Assembly: GCF_001975825.1 (NCBI RefSeq)
Contig: NZ_MTKN01000011.1
Location: forward strand, 106,455 to 170,454
Direction: 5' to 3'
Length of the DNA stretch: 64,000 nucleotides
Source: [Flexibacter] sp. ATCC 35208
GTDB lineage: Bacteria > Bacteroidota > Bacteroidia > Chitinophagales > Chitinophagaceae
In this document: piece by piece, positions 20,894 to 29,953 of the stretch
Layout: the number at the start of each line of letters is the position of its first letter
How positions within the stretch are numbered: position 1 is the first letter of the stretch
Position numbers and translations under genes: made by a program
The notes under the pieces: model-generated
Told to the model about the DNA's origin: nothing
Seen by the model: only the letters and a program-made list of their open reading frames with translations
Database searches by the model: none

Positions 20894-21909
20894 ATAAGTG
20901 GGATTTTTAAGGAGGCGGTGTAGGTACCATCTTTGGATCCACATACCAGTTGGGCTTTATGGCCATACAGAATATCCAGCCTGTGTGTCAGGTTTTTTAA
21001 CCCCAGACCGGCTTTGACAGCGCTTTGATAATCAGGGATGTGGTTGACGGCTTCAAACAGCAGGTGTTCACTGTTAGTGGTCAGGGAGATACTGATTTTG
21101 TTTTCATTGGCACATTTGTCAATGCCATGTTTGAAAATATTCTCGACAAAGGTGATGAGGAGCATGGGAGGGATCATCAGTTGTCCGTCGTATTCCATAT
21201 TAAAGTCGAGTTGAATGTCGTGACGCACCCGGATCCGTTCCAGACCGATGTAGTTTTCGATGAACCGGACTTCCGTTTCCAGCATCACTTTTTCCCGGGG
21301 ACTTTCTTCCATAAAGTAGCGCATCATTTCTGCCAGTTTTTCAATGAGCAGGGCGGTGCGGGGAGCTTCAAGGTAAGCTTCGTAATAAATATTGTTTAGG
21401 GTATTGAAGAGAAAGTGTGGTTGTACTTTGGATTTCAGGAGGTTCAGTTCTGCCTGACTCTTTTCAAGTAGCAACGAGGCAGTTTGCTTGCGGAGCTTAA
21501 AGTAGGCCATGGTCATTCTGATGGGAAAGCCCATAAAGTATACGATGGTCATACCCATGACAGAGCTCACGATCATGTCCGGGCTAAATTTTTCTTCCGG
21601 TTTTTCGGTAAAGTAATAATTGTAAAAATACCAACTTCCATAGGATCGGATAGTACCTATTACCAGGATGAAAAAGATGACAGCGAATACGTACAGCGGT
21701 TTTTTGCCCTGTTTATACAAATGTGGTTGTAGCACCAGCATGTCTGTATAGATCACGATGGCGTAAAAGCTGGTATAGTAAAGGGAGAAAAAAGTCGCAT
21801 GTTGCCATGTATTCATGGACAGCAGCGAGGTAAACAGGAAAATGCAGATGAGGCCCCAGCCCAGCCACTGCAATTGCCGCAGGTTGAAATTGAAAATAAC
21901 TCGTTCCAC
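20890..21909 (-). CDS. LytS-type membrane sensor histidine kinase
   Basis: 339 residues. Four membrane segments lie in the first ~145 residues, with no periplasmic sensor domain, followed by a short coiled coil and the His_kinase domain of the LytS/YehU class: SKVQPHFLFNTLNN with H165 as the likely phospho-acceptor, then the ATP-binding part (PPMLLITFVENIFKHGID and GLGLKNLTHRLDILYG). It phosphorylates the LytTR regulator encoded by the overlapping downstream gene. An imperfect inverted repeat lies upstream at 21950-22008 and may be an autoregulatory site. The signal is unknown, as is usual for this class. Confidence 0.93.
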   Translation of the reverse strand: MERVIFNFNLRQLQWLGWGLICIFLFTSLLSMNTWQHATFFSLYYTSFYAIVIYTDMLVLQPHLYKQGKKPLYVFAVIFFILVIGTIRSYGSWYFYNYYFTEKPEEKFSPDMIVSSVMGMTIVYFMGFPIRMTMAYFKLRKQTASLLLEKSQAELNLLKSKVQPHFLFNTLNNIYYEAYLEAPRTALLIEKLAEMMRYFMEESPREKVMLETEVRFIENYIGLERIRVRHDIQLDFNMEYDGQLMIPPMLLITFVENIFKHGIDKCANENKISISLTTNSEHLLFEAVNHIPDYQSAVKAGLGLKNLTHRLDILYGHKAQLVCGSKDGTYTASLKIPLI

Positions 21910-21949
21910 ATAATAAAAATACCAAATCCTGCTCTTTTGCCTCGCTCAA

Positions 21950-22008
21950 TTCAACCATCCGGGTACTTTATTCAATGAACTATTGAAAATATAACCCTGA
22001 TGGTTGAA
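21950..22008 (-). promoter_or_regulatory. Nested inverted repeat upstream of the LytS/LytTR operon
   Basis: TTCAACCATCCGGGT (21950-21964) and ACCCTGATGGTTGAA (21994-22008) are inverted with one mismatch. Between them is a second dyad, TTCAAT...ATTGAA, at about 21971-21987. It lies 41-99 bp upstream of the kinase start, a good place for regulator binding. LytTR or another factor could use it. Confidence 0.4.
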
Positions 22009-22085
22009 TAAATTGGGTAAAGAGAGCAAGAATGGACACCTTTGATATAAGGTAAAAGAACGCCATTCTAATGCCTGATTCGCGG

Positions 22086-22601
22086 CTACTCTTTGTGGGT
22101 AGCCGTCTGCATTTTACGAATGAACAAGGTTTGAATGATGAGGGCGATCACATATAGAATCAATAACCCCATGAGGGTTTTGGTGATAGCCGGTGAGGTG
22201 ATGTCGGTGGCGAGTGGGTGTCCCAATGGTATCCTGGTGAGTGTTTCATTCACCGCAGGAATGAGGGACAATAATAAGGTGGTGGTCATGAGAAAGGTCT
22301 GTACGTATTTGGTCCACGCCTGATTGGAGCGACGTAACCAATAAGCAATTGCTAAAAAAAGTAAAATCATGATCGCCAGTGCATGACCCGGATTGAAACC
22401 ACCTGCTTTTGATAAGCCGAAGGCGGTGATACAGGCAAATACGGTCAGAATAGAGTAATAATTCCCTGTGGTGGTGCCGGGTTGAATTTTGCCAAATTGG
22501 ATAAAAGCTGCAATTGCAAAAATGATAGCGACGATCGAAATGATCGTATGGATGGTGCCGAGTACGGATAAAGAGATCATATTGTTTGTTGTTTTAGTCA
22601 T
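22086..22601 (-). CDS. Putative integral membrane protein, function unknown
   Basis: 171 residues from MTKTTNNMISL at 22601; an upstream in-frame ATG at 22688 would add 29 polar and hydrophobic residues that look untranslated. Four hydrophobic helices are visible: about 8-30, 42-62, 70-90 and 135-160, with GFNPGHALAIMILL in the middle. No catalytic motif is seen. It resembles small DUF2306-like four-helix membrane proteins only in outline. It sits alone between the LytS/LytTR operon and the TonB/GLPGLI pair. Confidence 0.65.
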   Translation of the reverse strand: MTKTTNNMISLSVLGTIHTIISIVAIIFAIAAFIQFGKIQPGTTTGNYYSILTVFACITAFGLSKAGGFNPGHALAIMILLFLAIAYWLRRSNQAWTKYVQTFLMTTTLLLSLIPAVNETLTRIPLGHPLATDITSPAITKTLMGLLILYVIALIIQTLFIRKMQTATHKE

Positions 22602-22881
22602 ACAAATCTCGAATGAATCCCTAAGGAAAATCTTAACCCCGGTTAAAATCTGGATGCAACCGAGAAAATTCATAATCCGGATGCCCATCAGCAGGTGTTG
22701 ATGGCATCTACTTTAAGTTCGCTGTATTTGCAAAACCTCTTAAGTTATACACAATACTGCGGTGCACAATCAGGTGGGTATAGTGCTATGTGACAATTTG
22801 TAACACCTGCCACTACTGCTTCTGCTTCTTTAAGTATAAATCCCAACCCAGTTGTGGGCCTTCATCTTGTTATAACAACTT

Positions 22882-23643
22882 TTATAATAACAGCCACCAG
22901 ATATAGCTACCACCATTATTCCCCCATACTGATTTAATCTTCTCTTTCATTCCTGCGGCTGTCACTGGCATCCCTTTCTTAGGCGGTACAATACTTGTGG
23001 CAGGTACACTCGTGAGGTCTACATTCGTCGCAAACCAGGTTACATTATCATGTGGCAGTGCAATGCCTAATATCATACCAGGTAATCCTGTAAAAGACTC
23101 CGGCCCTCCTGACACATGTATCTGATCTGTATAAAACGCCACCACATAAATCGAGTCCATCACAATGGCATTTGCTCTCCGGCACTGATAGCCGGCTATC
23201 TCCCTCGTTTCGCTGGTGATTTTCCATTGTATGGCCCGTGCTGTGTCATTGATCAGCATATTGTCGCCATACACCTGTTTCTGGCAGGTATACAAGCCTG
23301 TAGTCAAATCTGTATAGATCAGGTTCGCCTGATAGACCCCTGGTGAATTCGACATAAAATCCTGTGCCCCCGGATCTGGCATAGGTGTAAATAAAGTTCG
23401 GTTGGCAGCAAAACTCAGTTTTGCATTGAGCCTTTTGAACTGAGGATTGGAATTACGCCACGATTCAAAAAATTGTTTCGACATACCATCATCCGGTCTT
23501 TCTTTAATGCGTTTGTTGATATACGCATGCATATTGATCGTTTTCTCAAAAGTAATCGTACCGCTGGATGGAAAGCGCTGTTGGGCTGTCAATGACTGTA
23601 TACCCAATAAGCATACAGCAATCAGTATATAGAGCGTTCTCAT
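22882..23643 (-). CDS. GLPGLI family secreted protein
   Basis: 253 residues with a signal peptide (LYILIAVCLLGIQSLTAQ). The defining motif reads GLPGMILGI (about 188-196) after ESFT, and the preceding QCRRANAIVMD and VVAFYTDQI strands match the family pattern. GLPGLI proteins are Bacteroidota-specific periplasmic or surface proteins of unknown biochemical role that commonly accompany TonB-linked barrels. The ATG overlaps the stop of the upstream barrel gene (ATGA at 23640-23643), giving translational coupling and indicating they work together. The cognate barrel lacks a separate SusD, so this is not a Sus-type pair. Confidence 0.9.
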   Translation of the reverse strand: MRTLYILIAVCLLGIQSLTAQQRFPSSGTITFEKTINMHAYINKRIKERPDDGMSKQFFESWRNSNPQFKRLNAKLSFAANRTLFTPMPDPGAQDFMSNSPGVYQANLIYTDLTTGLYTCQKQVYGDNMLINDTARAIQWKITSETREIAGYQCRRANAIVMDSIYVVAFYTDQIHVSGGPESFTGLPGMILGIALPHDNVTWFATNVDLTSVPATSIVPPKKGMPVTAAGMKEKIKSVWGNNGGSYIWWLLL

Positions 23644-26432
23644 GATTTAGGTTTTGCACCACCCATTTTATTGAAGTCCCAGGTGATGGTGAACATGAAA
23701 TATCTTCTGATCGTGCTGTAGGTATTCTGTGTAATCTGACTACCTGATACATTTCTGTTAAAACCAGAATTCTGATTCAGCAGGTCATTCACCGAAGCCG
23801 CTACTCTCAGTTGTTTTTCCTTCAGGAATTTCCGGCTTACTTCCATATTCCAGATCGTTCTCTTCAGATCTGTATTAAACGATTTGGTTTTTGGAGAATA
23901 AGTAAAATTCGTTCTGGAATAAAACTCGAAATTTTTTGGAAGGAACACCCGGAACTCGGCACCCGCATCGAATCCCAATCCGTTACTATTCAGGCTGGGC
24001 AATAGCGATGACTTCTGAATGGTATAATTTGGCCGGGCGTTAACTTCGAAGTAACCCTTTTTGTCAGCATTCTTTCTAAGGGTGAGCTCTGGCGAAATAG
24101 TGTAGGACGTTGCTTTGTTCAGTACACTATTCACCATGTTATAAGACACATTGGTATTGGCAGACAACATCGTTGCAAGGCTCATGCCCCACCAATTGGT
24201 TTTGAAATCACGCATCGCCCAGATACCTCCATTGTAGCCATTCTTCTTAATATTTGCATATTGGTAAGTACTGGCGCCGGCAGAATCTGTTACTACATTC
24301 GATACAATCGAATTATGCTTGAGCGAGAAGTTCGCATTCAGGTACATGTATTGCTGCGTAATCGCTTTATAGGAATTGTAATTCCAGTAAATATCATCGC
24401 TATAAGACGGATCCAGGTCAGGATTGCCCAGGTGTATATTCAGTGGATCGGTGTTAATTCTCACAGGTTGCAATTGTGTCACTGTGGGCAATTGCGTTCT
24501 CCTGGTTACGTTAAAGGTCATAGACTTTGACTGACTGAATGTATACGTCAGGTAGACTTGTGGATTGATATTGACAAAGTTCCGTTTGAAGGTGCTGTTG
24601 TCATAGCGGTTCAGTTGTTCGAACGATACATTGGATACCTTGGAACCTGCACTGAGTCTGAACTTAGTCGCCTTGTAAATAAACATCGCGCCACCCTGAT
24701 GAGAGACGTTGTCAATTTTGAAATCGTTGCTATACAGGCTATCCAGTACATCGTACTTATCGGAGTCAGATTTTTTGTACGTGTTCAGGTTACTGTTGGC
24801 ATTGGTCAGCACAAAGTCGTAGGAGAACGCAAGTTGTGCTTTGTCTGACAGTGGTTCATTGAAGGTTGCATTAGCGGTCAAAGTATTGTTGTCGCTATGC
24901 TGCACCCTGTTCTGATCGTTGACCACACTACTATCCAGTCCTTCCTTTTCATTATAGTAATTAATAGCAGATTTCAGGAACTCATTTCCATTATTACGGG
25001 TATAACCTTCACTGATACCCATGGAGAATTTTCTGCCTTTCTTTTTCAATTGCTTATTGAATAAGATGCCGGCATTAAAGGTGGTTTCATCCGTTTTAGA
25101 ATGCACTGCCCTGCTGTTAGTATTGAGCAGCGTACTATCCTGGCGCAGGCTGGTAGTATTATACTCGTTATCGACTGAACTGTTCCTTGAACCACCGGCG
25201 GCATTCACCACGAGGGTACTGGTGGTGTCCAGTTTGAATTCAAAGCGGCCATTACCTTTATGGCGGAAGAGATAATTATGGAATTGCTGATCAGAGGTGG
25301 TATTGATGTAGGAAGAAGGCAATGTGTTTTGTGTAATTACACGCTTGTTTCCATCTACCGCCAGAGACCCTATTCTATAATTGACATTGACGGTAGTCTT
25401 GTCATTATTGAATTTATTGTCGTAGTGCACACCGCCGTTTTTCGCGGTGGGCAGGCCTTCTCCATAGTATTCACCATTGTAGCTTTCCAGCTCATCGTTG
25501 GTCTCCCCGGAGATGCGGATGCTGCCATCGTCTCCAAAGTTGAAGTTGTAGTTACTCATGCCATACTTGCTGCTTTCACCCCAATCCATACCAAAATGGC
25601 CGGTGTTGTCTAATATGCCATAAGCGGAGAATCGTTCTTTGCCTTTGAATGCATTGAACATTAGCTTACCGGTATAGAAATTATCTGTACCGCCAGAGGC
25701 TTCGACCTTGCCGAAGTAACCGTTCTTTTTGTCTTCCTTGAGTTTGATGTTGATGGTTTTCTCTTTCTTACCATCATCAATCCCCGTGAAGTTTGCCTGG
25801 TCGCTGGATCGCTCGTAGACCTGTACTTTGTCTACCATATCGGCACGAATGTTTTTCGTCACGAGAGTAGGGTCGTCACCGAAGAATTCTTCACCATCCA
25901 CGAGTACCTTATTGACGGTTTTGCCCTGGGCGGTGATCTTTCCATCTTTGTCTACTTCTATCCCCGGAAATTGCCGGAGCAGGTCTTCTACTTTTGCATT
26001 CGGCTCTACGTGAAAGGCAGAGGCGTCATACTCGGTGGTATCGCCTTTGATCTTCATCTCCGCTTTCTTGCCCTGGATCAGTACTTCCGTTAATAGTCTC
26101 GACCTCAGGAGCATGTTGATACCCTGAAAATCGTACACAGGTTTAGTTGAATCCAGGCTAAACTCTGCGGTGTAGTCTGCATATCCCGGGTAGGATACTA
26201 GCAAAATAAACTGGCCACTTTCTTTAAGTGGTACAGAAAAATTGTGACTGGAGTTATTCCAGATGAACTTGCAAAGGGTGGAGTCCTTTGCTCTGAGTAC
26301 GCTGATCGTGGCATCAGTAATCTTTATTCCAGCAGCTGAATCGGTCAAACTCCCTTTCACGGCATAAGGCTGCTGGGCATACAGGTAACATGAGCACAAA
26401 CAAAGAAGAAGGAGTATAGGTCCTGCTTTCAT
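23640..26432 (-). CDS. TonB-linked outer-membrane beta-barrel protein
   Basis: 930 residues: signal peptide (1-19), carboxypeptidase-regulatory-like beta-sandwich (about 20-110), a plug-like domain (about 125-240, with LLRQFPGIEVDKDGKI and VLVDGEEFFGDDP), and a large barrel of the OMP_b-brl_3 type to the C-terminus. Such receptors import ligands or export/display proteins across the outer membrane with TonB energy. The C-terminus does not end in Phe (it ends KPKS after TITWDFNK), unusual for a barrel and possibly an extension past the last strand. Coupled by an ATGA overlap to the GLPGLI gene. Ligand unknown. Confidence 0.9.
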   Translation of the reverse strand: MKAGPILLLLCLCSCYLYAQQPYAVKGSLTDSAAGIKITDATISVLRAKDSTLCKFIWNNSSHNFSVPLKESGQFILLVSYPGYADYTAEFSLDSTKPVYDFQGINMLLRSRLLTEVLIQGKKAEMKIKGDTTEYDASAFHVEPNAKVEDLLRQFPGIEVDKDGKITAQGKTVNKVLVDGEEFFGDDPTLVTKNIRADMVDKVQVYERSSDQANFTGIDDGKKEKTINIKLKEDKKNGYFGKVEASGGTDNFYTGKLMFNAFKGKERFSAYGILDNTGHFGMDWGESSKYGMSNYNFNFGDDGSIRISGETNDELESYNGEYYGEGLPTAKNGGVHYDNKFNNDKTTVNVNYRIGSLAVDGNKRVITQNTLPSSYINTTSDQQFHNYLFRHKGNGRFEFKLDTTSTLVVNAAGGSRNSSVDNEYNTTSLRQDSTLLNTNSRAVHSKTDETTFNAGILFNKQLKKKGRKFSMGISEGYTRNNGNEFLKSAINYYNEKEGLDSSVVNDQNRVQHSDNNTLTANATFNEPLSDKAQLAFSYDFVLTNANSNLNTYKKSDSDKYDVLDSLYSNDFKIDNVSHQGGAMFIYKATKFRLSAGSKVSNVSFEQLNRYDNSTFKRNFVNINPQVYLTYTFSQSKSMTFNVTRRTQLPTVTQLQPVRINTDPLNIHLGNPDLDPSYSDDIYWNYNSYKAITQQYMYLNANFSLKHNSIVSNVVTDSAGASTYQYANIKKNGYNGGIWAMRDFKTNWWGMSLATMLSANTNVSYNMVNSVLNKATSYTISPELTLRKNADKKGYFEVNARPNYTIQKSSLLPSLNSNGLGFDAGAEFRVFLPKNFEFYSRTNFTYSPKTKSFNTDLKRTIWNMEVSRKFLKEKQLRVAASVNDLLNQNSGFNRNVSGSQITQNTYSTIRRYFMFTITWDFNKMGGAKPKS

Positions 26433-26549
26433 TTGTAAAATTTTGATGCATGGGTTAATCCGTCTACACTTGTACCTCTAGGTTATCAAATCAAAAATAA
26501 ACTAAATTTTTAGTTGTGTGCCCATGCATCTCATTTTAACAAAAATTTA

Positions 26550-28085
26550 TTAAAATCCGTCGAAGATAAAAGGCGTATTATCAATGGCTTTAGCAGGAAG
26601 TTTTTCATCTCTGATGCTGGCCTGGTAGGCGAAGCAGGCAATGATGACGGCGGCTTGTTTCAAGTCTTCTATTTGTAAATGATCATAGTCGTCCAGGTTT
26701 GTATGATGGGTTTTGCTGTTATAATCTACAGGGTCCTGAATGAATTGAAAGGCGGGAATTCCTGCCCAGTCAAAAGACAGGTGATCGGTGGATCCGGTGT
26801 TGTGGAGAGTAATAGTATTGGCACCTAGAGTATCGAATGGCGCGAACCATTTTTTGAAGATGGGTACGACGGCGGTGTTGTTTTGGGCGAAAATTCCTCT
26901 GATCCTGCCCGTGCCGTTGTCCAGGTTAAAGTAGACGGAAATGTTTGACTGTGATGGTTTTATTTGTCTGGTTTTCTTTTCCCTGAAATGATTGGTGACA
27001 TAGTTAAATGAGCCATGCAGGCCCTGTTCTTCCCCTCCCCATAATGCGACTCTGATCGTTCTGCCGGGTTTGAGTTTTAGTGAATCCAGTAGTCGCAGGG
27101 CTTCCATCATGACAACACAACCGGCAGCGTTATCAGTGGCACCAGTGGCGGCTGTCCAGCTATCGAGGTGGGCGCCCAGCATCACGACTTGTGAGTTCAA
27201 TTGTGGGTTAGACCCTTTTAGCTCTGCAATCACATTCATACCGGGTACTTCTTCTGTAGAAGCTTTTACCTGTAGGTTCATTTTCAGCACCACCTTTTTT
27301 AATCGGCTTATGCGTTGTGCATCTTCATTGGCGATATCTACTTCAGGCAGTACCATGGGGTTATTTTTTCTAAATCCATAAGTGGCCTGGTTCATCACTA
27401 CACCATTATCACTGTTTCCTCTTGCCGCAATGATACCGATCGCCCCTGCCTGTTTTAATGCCTTTCTACACACGGGCAGGTTATGAAGATACACTTGAAT
27501 GTGTTTCATCTCCTCCGACGATATCATGTAGGTATCTTTCAAAGTGTCCAGTGCTGCCTGATCATGCCTGGTAGCGGCCACCCCAAAATTCTTATGGGTA
27601 TCTACAGGGGTGCTTTCGATCAGTATGAATTTATCTTTGAATTGGGCAGCGTGATTTTGTAACCAGTCAGCGTCCAGTGATTGCTCACGAGTGATGGTAG
27701 TCACCTCTCCCTGCAGGTGATCGGCGGCGGGTGACCATGGCACCGGATAAGCATGTATCGGAAAATAATATGGAGTGACGGCATCCAGGCTAAAGCTCTC
27801 AGCCTCCCATTGAATACCGAAAGGGCCCCAGGATTCAGTGCCGGCATAGCTCACATGCCATTTTTTAAATTCCTGTACTGCCCAGTCAGCGGCTCTTTTA
27901 AAACCAGGAGAACCTGTAAGCCGGCCACCAGATTGGTCTGTCAGCCCCTGGGCTAATTGAGGAATATGAGAGTAGGCAAATTCTGCCTGCATTATTTTCT
28001 GAACGATGGCAGGATCGATCGCGTCCTGTGCAAGGCAGTTTTGATGGCATGCAATAGCTATGAGAGAAAGCCATAAAATTTTCAT
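26550..28085 (-). CDS. Secreted M28-family metallopeptidase
   Basis: 511 residues with a signal peptide ending near CLAQ. An inserted PA-like region (about 120-270) precedes the zinc-peptidase core. Zinc-site motifs: GAHLDSW with the first His and Asp ligands, ATDNAAGC with the bridging Asp, WGGEEQGLHGS with the catalytic and bridging Glu pair, and STDHLSFDWAG with the last His. M28 enzymes of this layout are aminopeptidases or glutamate carboxypeptidase II-like; substrate specificity cannot be read. It is exported to the periplasm or surface. A 9-bp inverted repeat (28099-28125) lies just upstream. Confidence 0.92.
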   Translation of the reverse strand: MKILWLSLIAIACHQNCLAQDAIDPAIVQKIMQAEFAYSHIPQLAQGLTDQSGGRLTGSPGFKRAADWAVQEFKKWHVSYAGTESWGPFGIQWEAESFSLDAVTPYYFPIHAYPVPWSPAADHLQGEVTTITREQSLDADWLQNHAAQFKDKFILIESTPVDTHKNFGVAATRHDQAALDTLKDTYMISSEEMKHIQVYLHNLPVCRKALKQAGAIGIIAARGNSDNGVVMNQATYGFRKNNPMVLPEVDIANEDAQRISRLKKVVLKMNLQVKASTEEVPGMNVIAELKGSNPQLNSQVVMLGAHLDSWTAATGATDNAAGCVVMMEALRLLDSLKLKPGRTIRVALWGGEEQGLHGSFNYVTNHFREKKTRQIKPSQSNISVYFNLDNGTGRIRGIFAQNNTAVVPIFKKWFAPFDTLGANTITLHNTGSTDHLSFDWAGIPAFQFIQDPVDYNSKTHHTNLDDYDHLQIEDLKQAAVIIACFAYQASIRDEKLPAKAIDNTPFIFDGF

Positions 28086-28098
28086 GTGCGGATCTTTT

Positions 28099-28125
28099 AA
28101 TTACGGTTAACTAATCACCGTAATT
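28099..28125 (-). repeat. 9-bp perfect inverted repeat between DUF4268-like and M28 genes
   Basis: AATTACGGT (28099-28107) and ACCGTAATT (28117-28125) flank 9 bases. It touches the stop codon of the upstream gene and lies 14 bp before the M28 start. It could be a weak terminator or an operator. Confidence 0.45.
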
Positions 28126-28574
28126 TATAACAATCCTTCAAAACCATACTTAGCCATGCTCCAAAATTCATCCAGTGCAATGATGCGGGGTTTGAAAAAT
28201 GAGATAATTGCAGGCCAGTCTTCGCCTTGCAAAACATTCACATTTTCCAGCCGGGTACTGATGGTACTCATTGTTTTTCCATACTCGTCCATGGTATTGG
28301 CCTGCCATTGCCAGTCCTCTCCCAATGTCGTTTCCAGAACCGCTTTGTTGACGACAAACAACTTATAGAACCGGGGATCCGATTGTGTAATGACAATGGC
28401 AATGCTGGCATGCCGGCTATCGGCATCCATTTTAAAAAATACACCGGCAACACCTGTCTTATAGTTCAGCCAGCTAATAGGCTCCCCGTCCGCAGATAGC
28501 ACGGGTTTCATATATCGACCAAAGGCGGTCCAGAAATTCTCTTTCAGTTTTGAAACTTCCTGTTTGGAATACAT
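28125..28574 (-). CDS. DUF4268-like protein
   Basis: 149 residues from MYSKQEVSKLK at 28574; a longer frame to 28619 adds 15 residues overlapping a decayed gene and is rejected. Features of DUF4268: FWTAFGRYMKP, SWLNYKTGVAGVFFKM (about 33-48) and RFYKLFVVNKAVLE. The family is small, soluble and of unknown function; it is often found as a domain beside nuclease-like proteins. Here it is a stand-alone protein directly after a degraded exonuclease gene (28588-28755), which may reflect a rearranged locus. Confidence 0.8.
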   Translation of the reverse strand: MYSKQEVSKLKENFWTAFGRYMKPVLSADGEPISWLNYKTGVAGVFFKMDADSRHASIAIVITQSDPRFYKLFVVNKAVLETTLGEDWQWQANTMDEYGKTMSTISTRLENVNVLQGEDWPAIISFFKPRIIALDEFWSMAKYGFEGLL

Positions 28575-28587
28575 GCTGCGAAAATAC

Positions 28588-28755
28588 TCACTGGAAGCAC
28601 CAGTGCAAAATTTTCGCAATATTCTTTGCGTCGTTCATGCCTCTGTGGTGGGCACCTTCCAGTGAGATCTTTAGCATGCTCAGCGCTTTTTGCATACTGA
28701 CAGGACGATCCGTTTTTTTCAATCGATGCTCGTTAGCAAAAAGATGAGGTAAATT
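28588..28755 (-). pseudogene. C-terminal remnant of a DEDDh-type 3'-5' exonuclease
   Basis: Reading the minus strand between in-frame stops gives about 54 residues ending HWCFQ. They include DRPVSMQKALSMLKISLEG and HHRGMNDAKNIAKIL, a strong match to the last part of ERI-1/KapD-type DEDDh exonucleases, where the H-x5-D of HHRGxxDA is the ExoIII motif. A stop precedes the fragment and the neighbouring gene begins within 30 bp, so the exonuclease body is missing. There is no plausible start codon. This is a deletion remnant. Confidence 0.75.
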
Positions 28756-28783
28756 TCATATTTCTGAATATACAAACACCTTG

Positions 28784-29290
28784 CTAAAGGCGGATTAGTT
28801 CTATTTCTCCAGATAACTTCACATCATCACCTACAATCAGGTTACCGGCATCATTAAGCAGGTGAAAGTTCAAACCAAAATCTTTTCGGTTGATCTTTCC
28901 ATTGATTTCAAAACCAGCTCTGTGGTCATTGAACCTGCCAATACCACTGCCTGTATGTTCTACTTGCAGGGTAACAGGCCGGGTATTATTTAAGATGGTT
29001 AGTTCACCTTTTAAAGTATCATTGGCTAATACGCCATTGAATGTAATGGTAGGGAATTGCGCAGCGTCAAAGAAGATATTCGAGGTAAGATGACCGTCGC
29101 GTTCTTTATTATTGGTGTCTATGCTTTGTACTTCCAATGTGAAAGTAACAGAAGCATGTTCGAAGTTTTCATTGTCTGTTTGTACAGTGCCGCTGAATGC
29201 CCTGAAGAAGCCCGATACGTTGGCAATGCCAAGGTGTTTTACTTTAAAACCGATTTGAGAATGTCCGGGATCAATGTTCCATTGTGTCAT
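28784..29290 (-). CDS. YceI-family lipid-binding protein
   Basis: 168 residues beginning MTQWNIDPGHSQIGFKVKHL, the usual YceI N-terminal signature, with a lipocalin-like beta-barrel implied by the alternating strands (VTFTLEVQSIDTNN, FPTITFNGVL, LTILNNTRPVTL). There is no signal peptide, so this is the cytoplasmic variant. YceI proteins bind isoprenoid or other lipid chains in the barrel; some respond to stress. A TAGCTTTG -7 box lies 16 bp upstream. Confidence 0.92.
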   Translation of the reverse strand: MTQWNIDPGHSQIGFKVKHLGIANVSGFFRAFSGTVQTDNENFEHASVTFTLEVQSIDTNNKERDGHLTSNIFFDAAQFPTITFNGVLANDTLKGELTILNNTRPVTLQVEHTGSGIGRFNDHRAGFEINGKINRKDFGLNFHLLNDAGNLIVGDDVKLSGEIELIRL

Positions 29291-29306
29291 AGCTTTAATT
29301 TTTTGT

Positions 29307-29314
29307 CAAAGCTA
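29307..29314 (-). promoter_or_regulatory. -7 element (TAGCTTTG) of the yceI-like gene
   Basis: Matches TAnnTTTG on the minus strand, 16 bp before the ATG. No TTTG is seen at the -33 spacing. Confidence 0.35.
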
Positions 29315-29388
29315 TATGGAGGCATGGGGGAATATTTTACCATAGGGTAAATAATCAACAAATAGTTCTGATCCGGCTAGTGCTGAAA

Positions 29389-29952
29389 TTACCTGATTGT
29401 CCTGATCCTGCTAAGCGACTGCTGTGTAATTCCCAGGTATTTCGCCATATCCCCCAGGCTAATCCTTTGATGAATTGCATTATTCTCCTCTACAAACAAT
29501 CTGTACCTATCCGCCGCATTCTCTTCCAACATCTCACTGATCCTTTTCGTCATCTTAGTAGCAGCTATACTCACCAGCTTACGAAAGAACGTCTCCACAG
29601 CATGATGTTGTTTACATAACCCCTCCATGACCTCATAACGAATCATAGTAACAGTTGTATCTTCCAGCGCTACCAGATTAAACTTAGATGGCACCTGATT
29701 CAAATAACTATCAAACACCGTAAAAAGTACATTCTCAGAAAAGAACCGCATAATAAACTCCTTATCATCCTTCTCAGAGAACGACTTGATCAATCCTTCA
29801 TTAACAAAATAAAGATACCTGCAGGTTTCCCCACTCCGCAACAGGAAGTCTCCTTTGTTGTAAGACTTAGTGATCGCCTGCGAAGTCAGTTCCCACAATA
29901 CAGCATCTTCCAACGGTGAAAACTGCTGACAATACAGTACCAGATTTGCCAT
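29389..29952 (-). CDS. Crp/Fnr-family regulator A
   Basis: 187 residues from MANLVLYC at 29952. cNMP-binding-like beta-roll at about 10-110 (FLLRSGETCRYLYFVNEG) and a short C-terminal helix-turn-helix (LGDMAKYLGITQQSLSRIR). There is no Fnr cysteine cluster. It is typical of the many small Bacteroidota Crp relatives whose ligand is unknown. Its ATG is one base after the stop of the AraC gene, so the two are co-transcribed with the NAD(P)-binding protein upstream (31777 to 29389). The regulators probably control that oxidoreductase or a shared target set. Confidence 0.88.
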   Translation of the reverse strand: MANLVLYCQQFSPLEDAVLWELTSQAITKSYNKGDFLLRSGETCRYLYFVNEGLIKSFSEKDDKEFIMRFFSENVLFTVFDSYLNQVPSKFNLVALEDTTVTMIRYEVMEGLCKQHHAVETFFRKLVSIAATKMTKRISEMLEENAADRYRLFVEENNAIHQRISLGDMAKYLGITQQSLSRIRTIR

Positions 29953-29953
29953 A

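Noticed and set aside
24558..24848. 96-residue + strand frame inside the TonB-linked barrel gene
   Set aside because: Antisense to a barrel-coding region; no motif.
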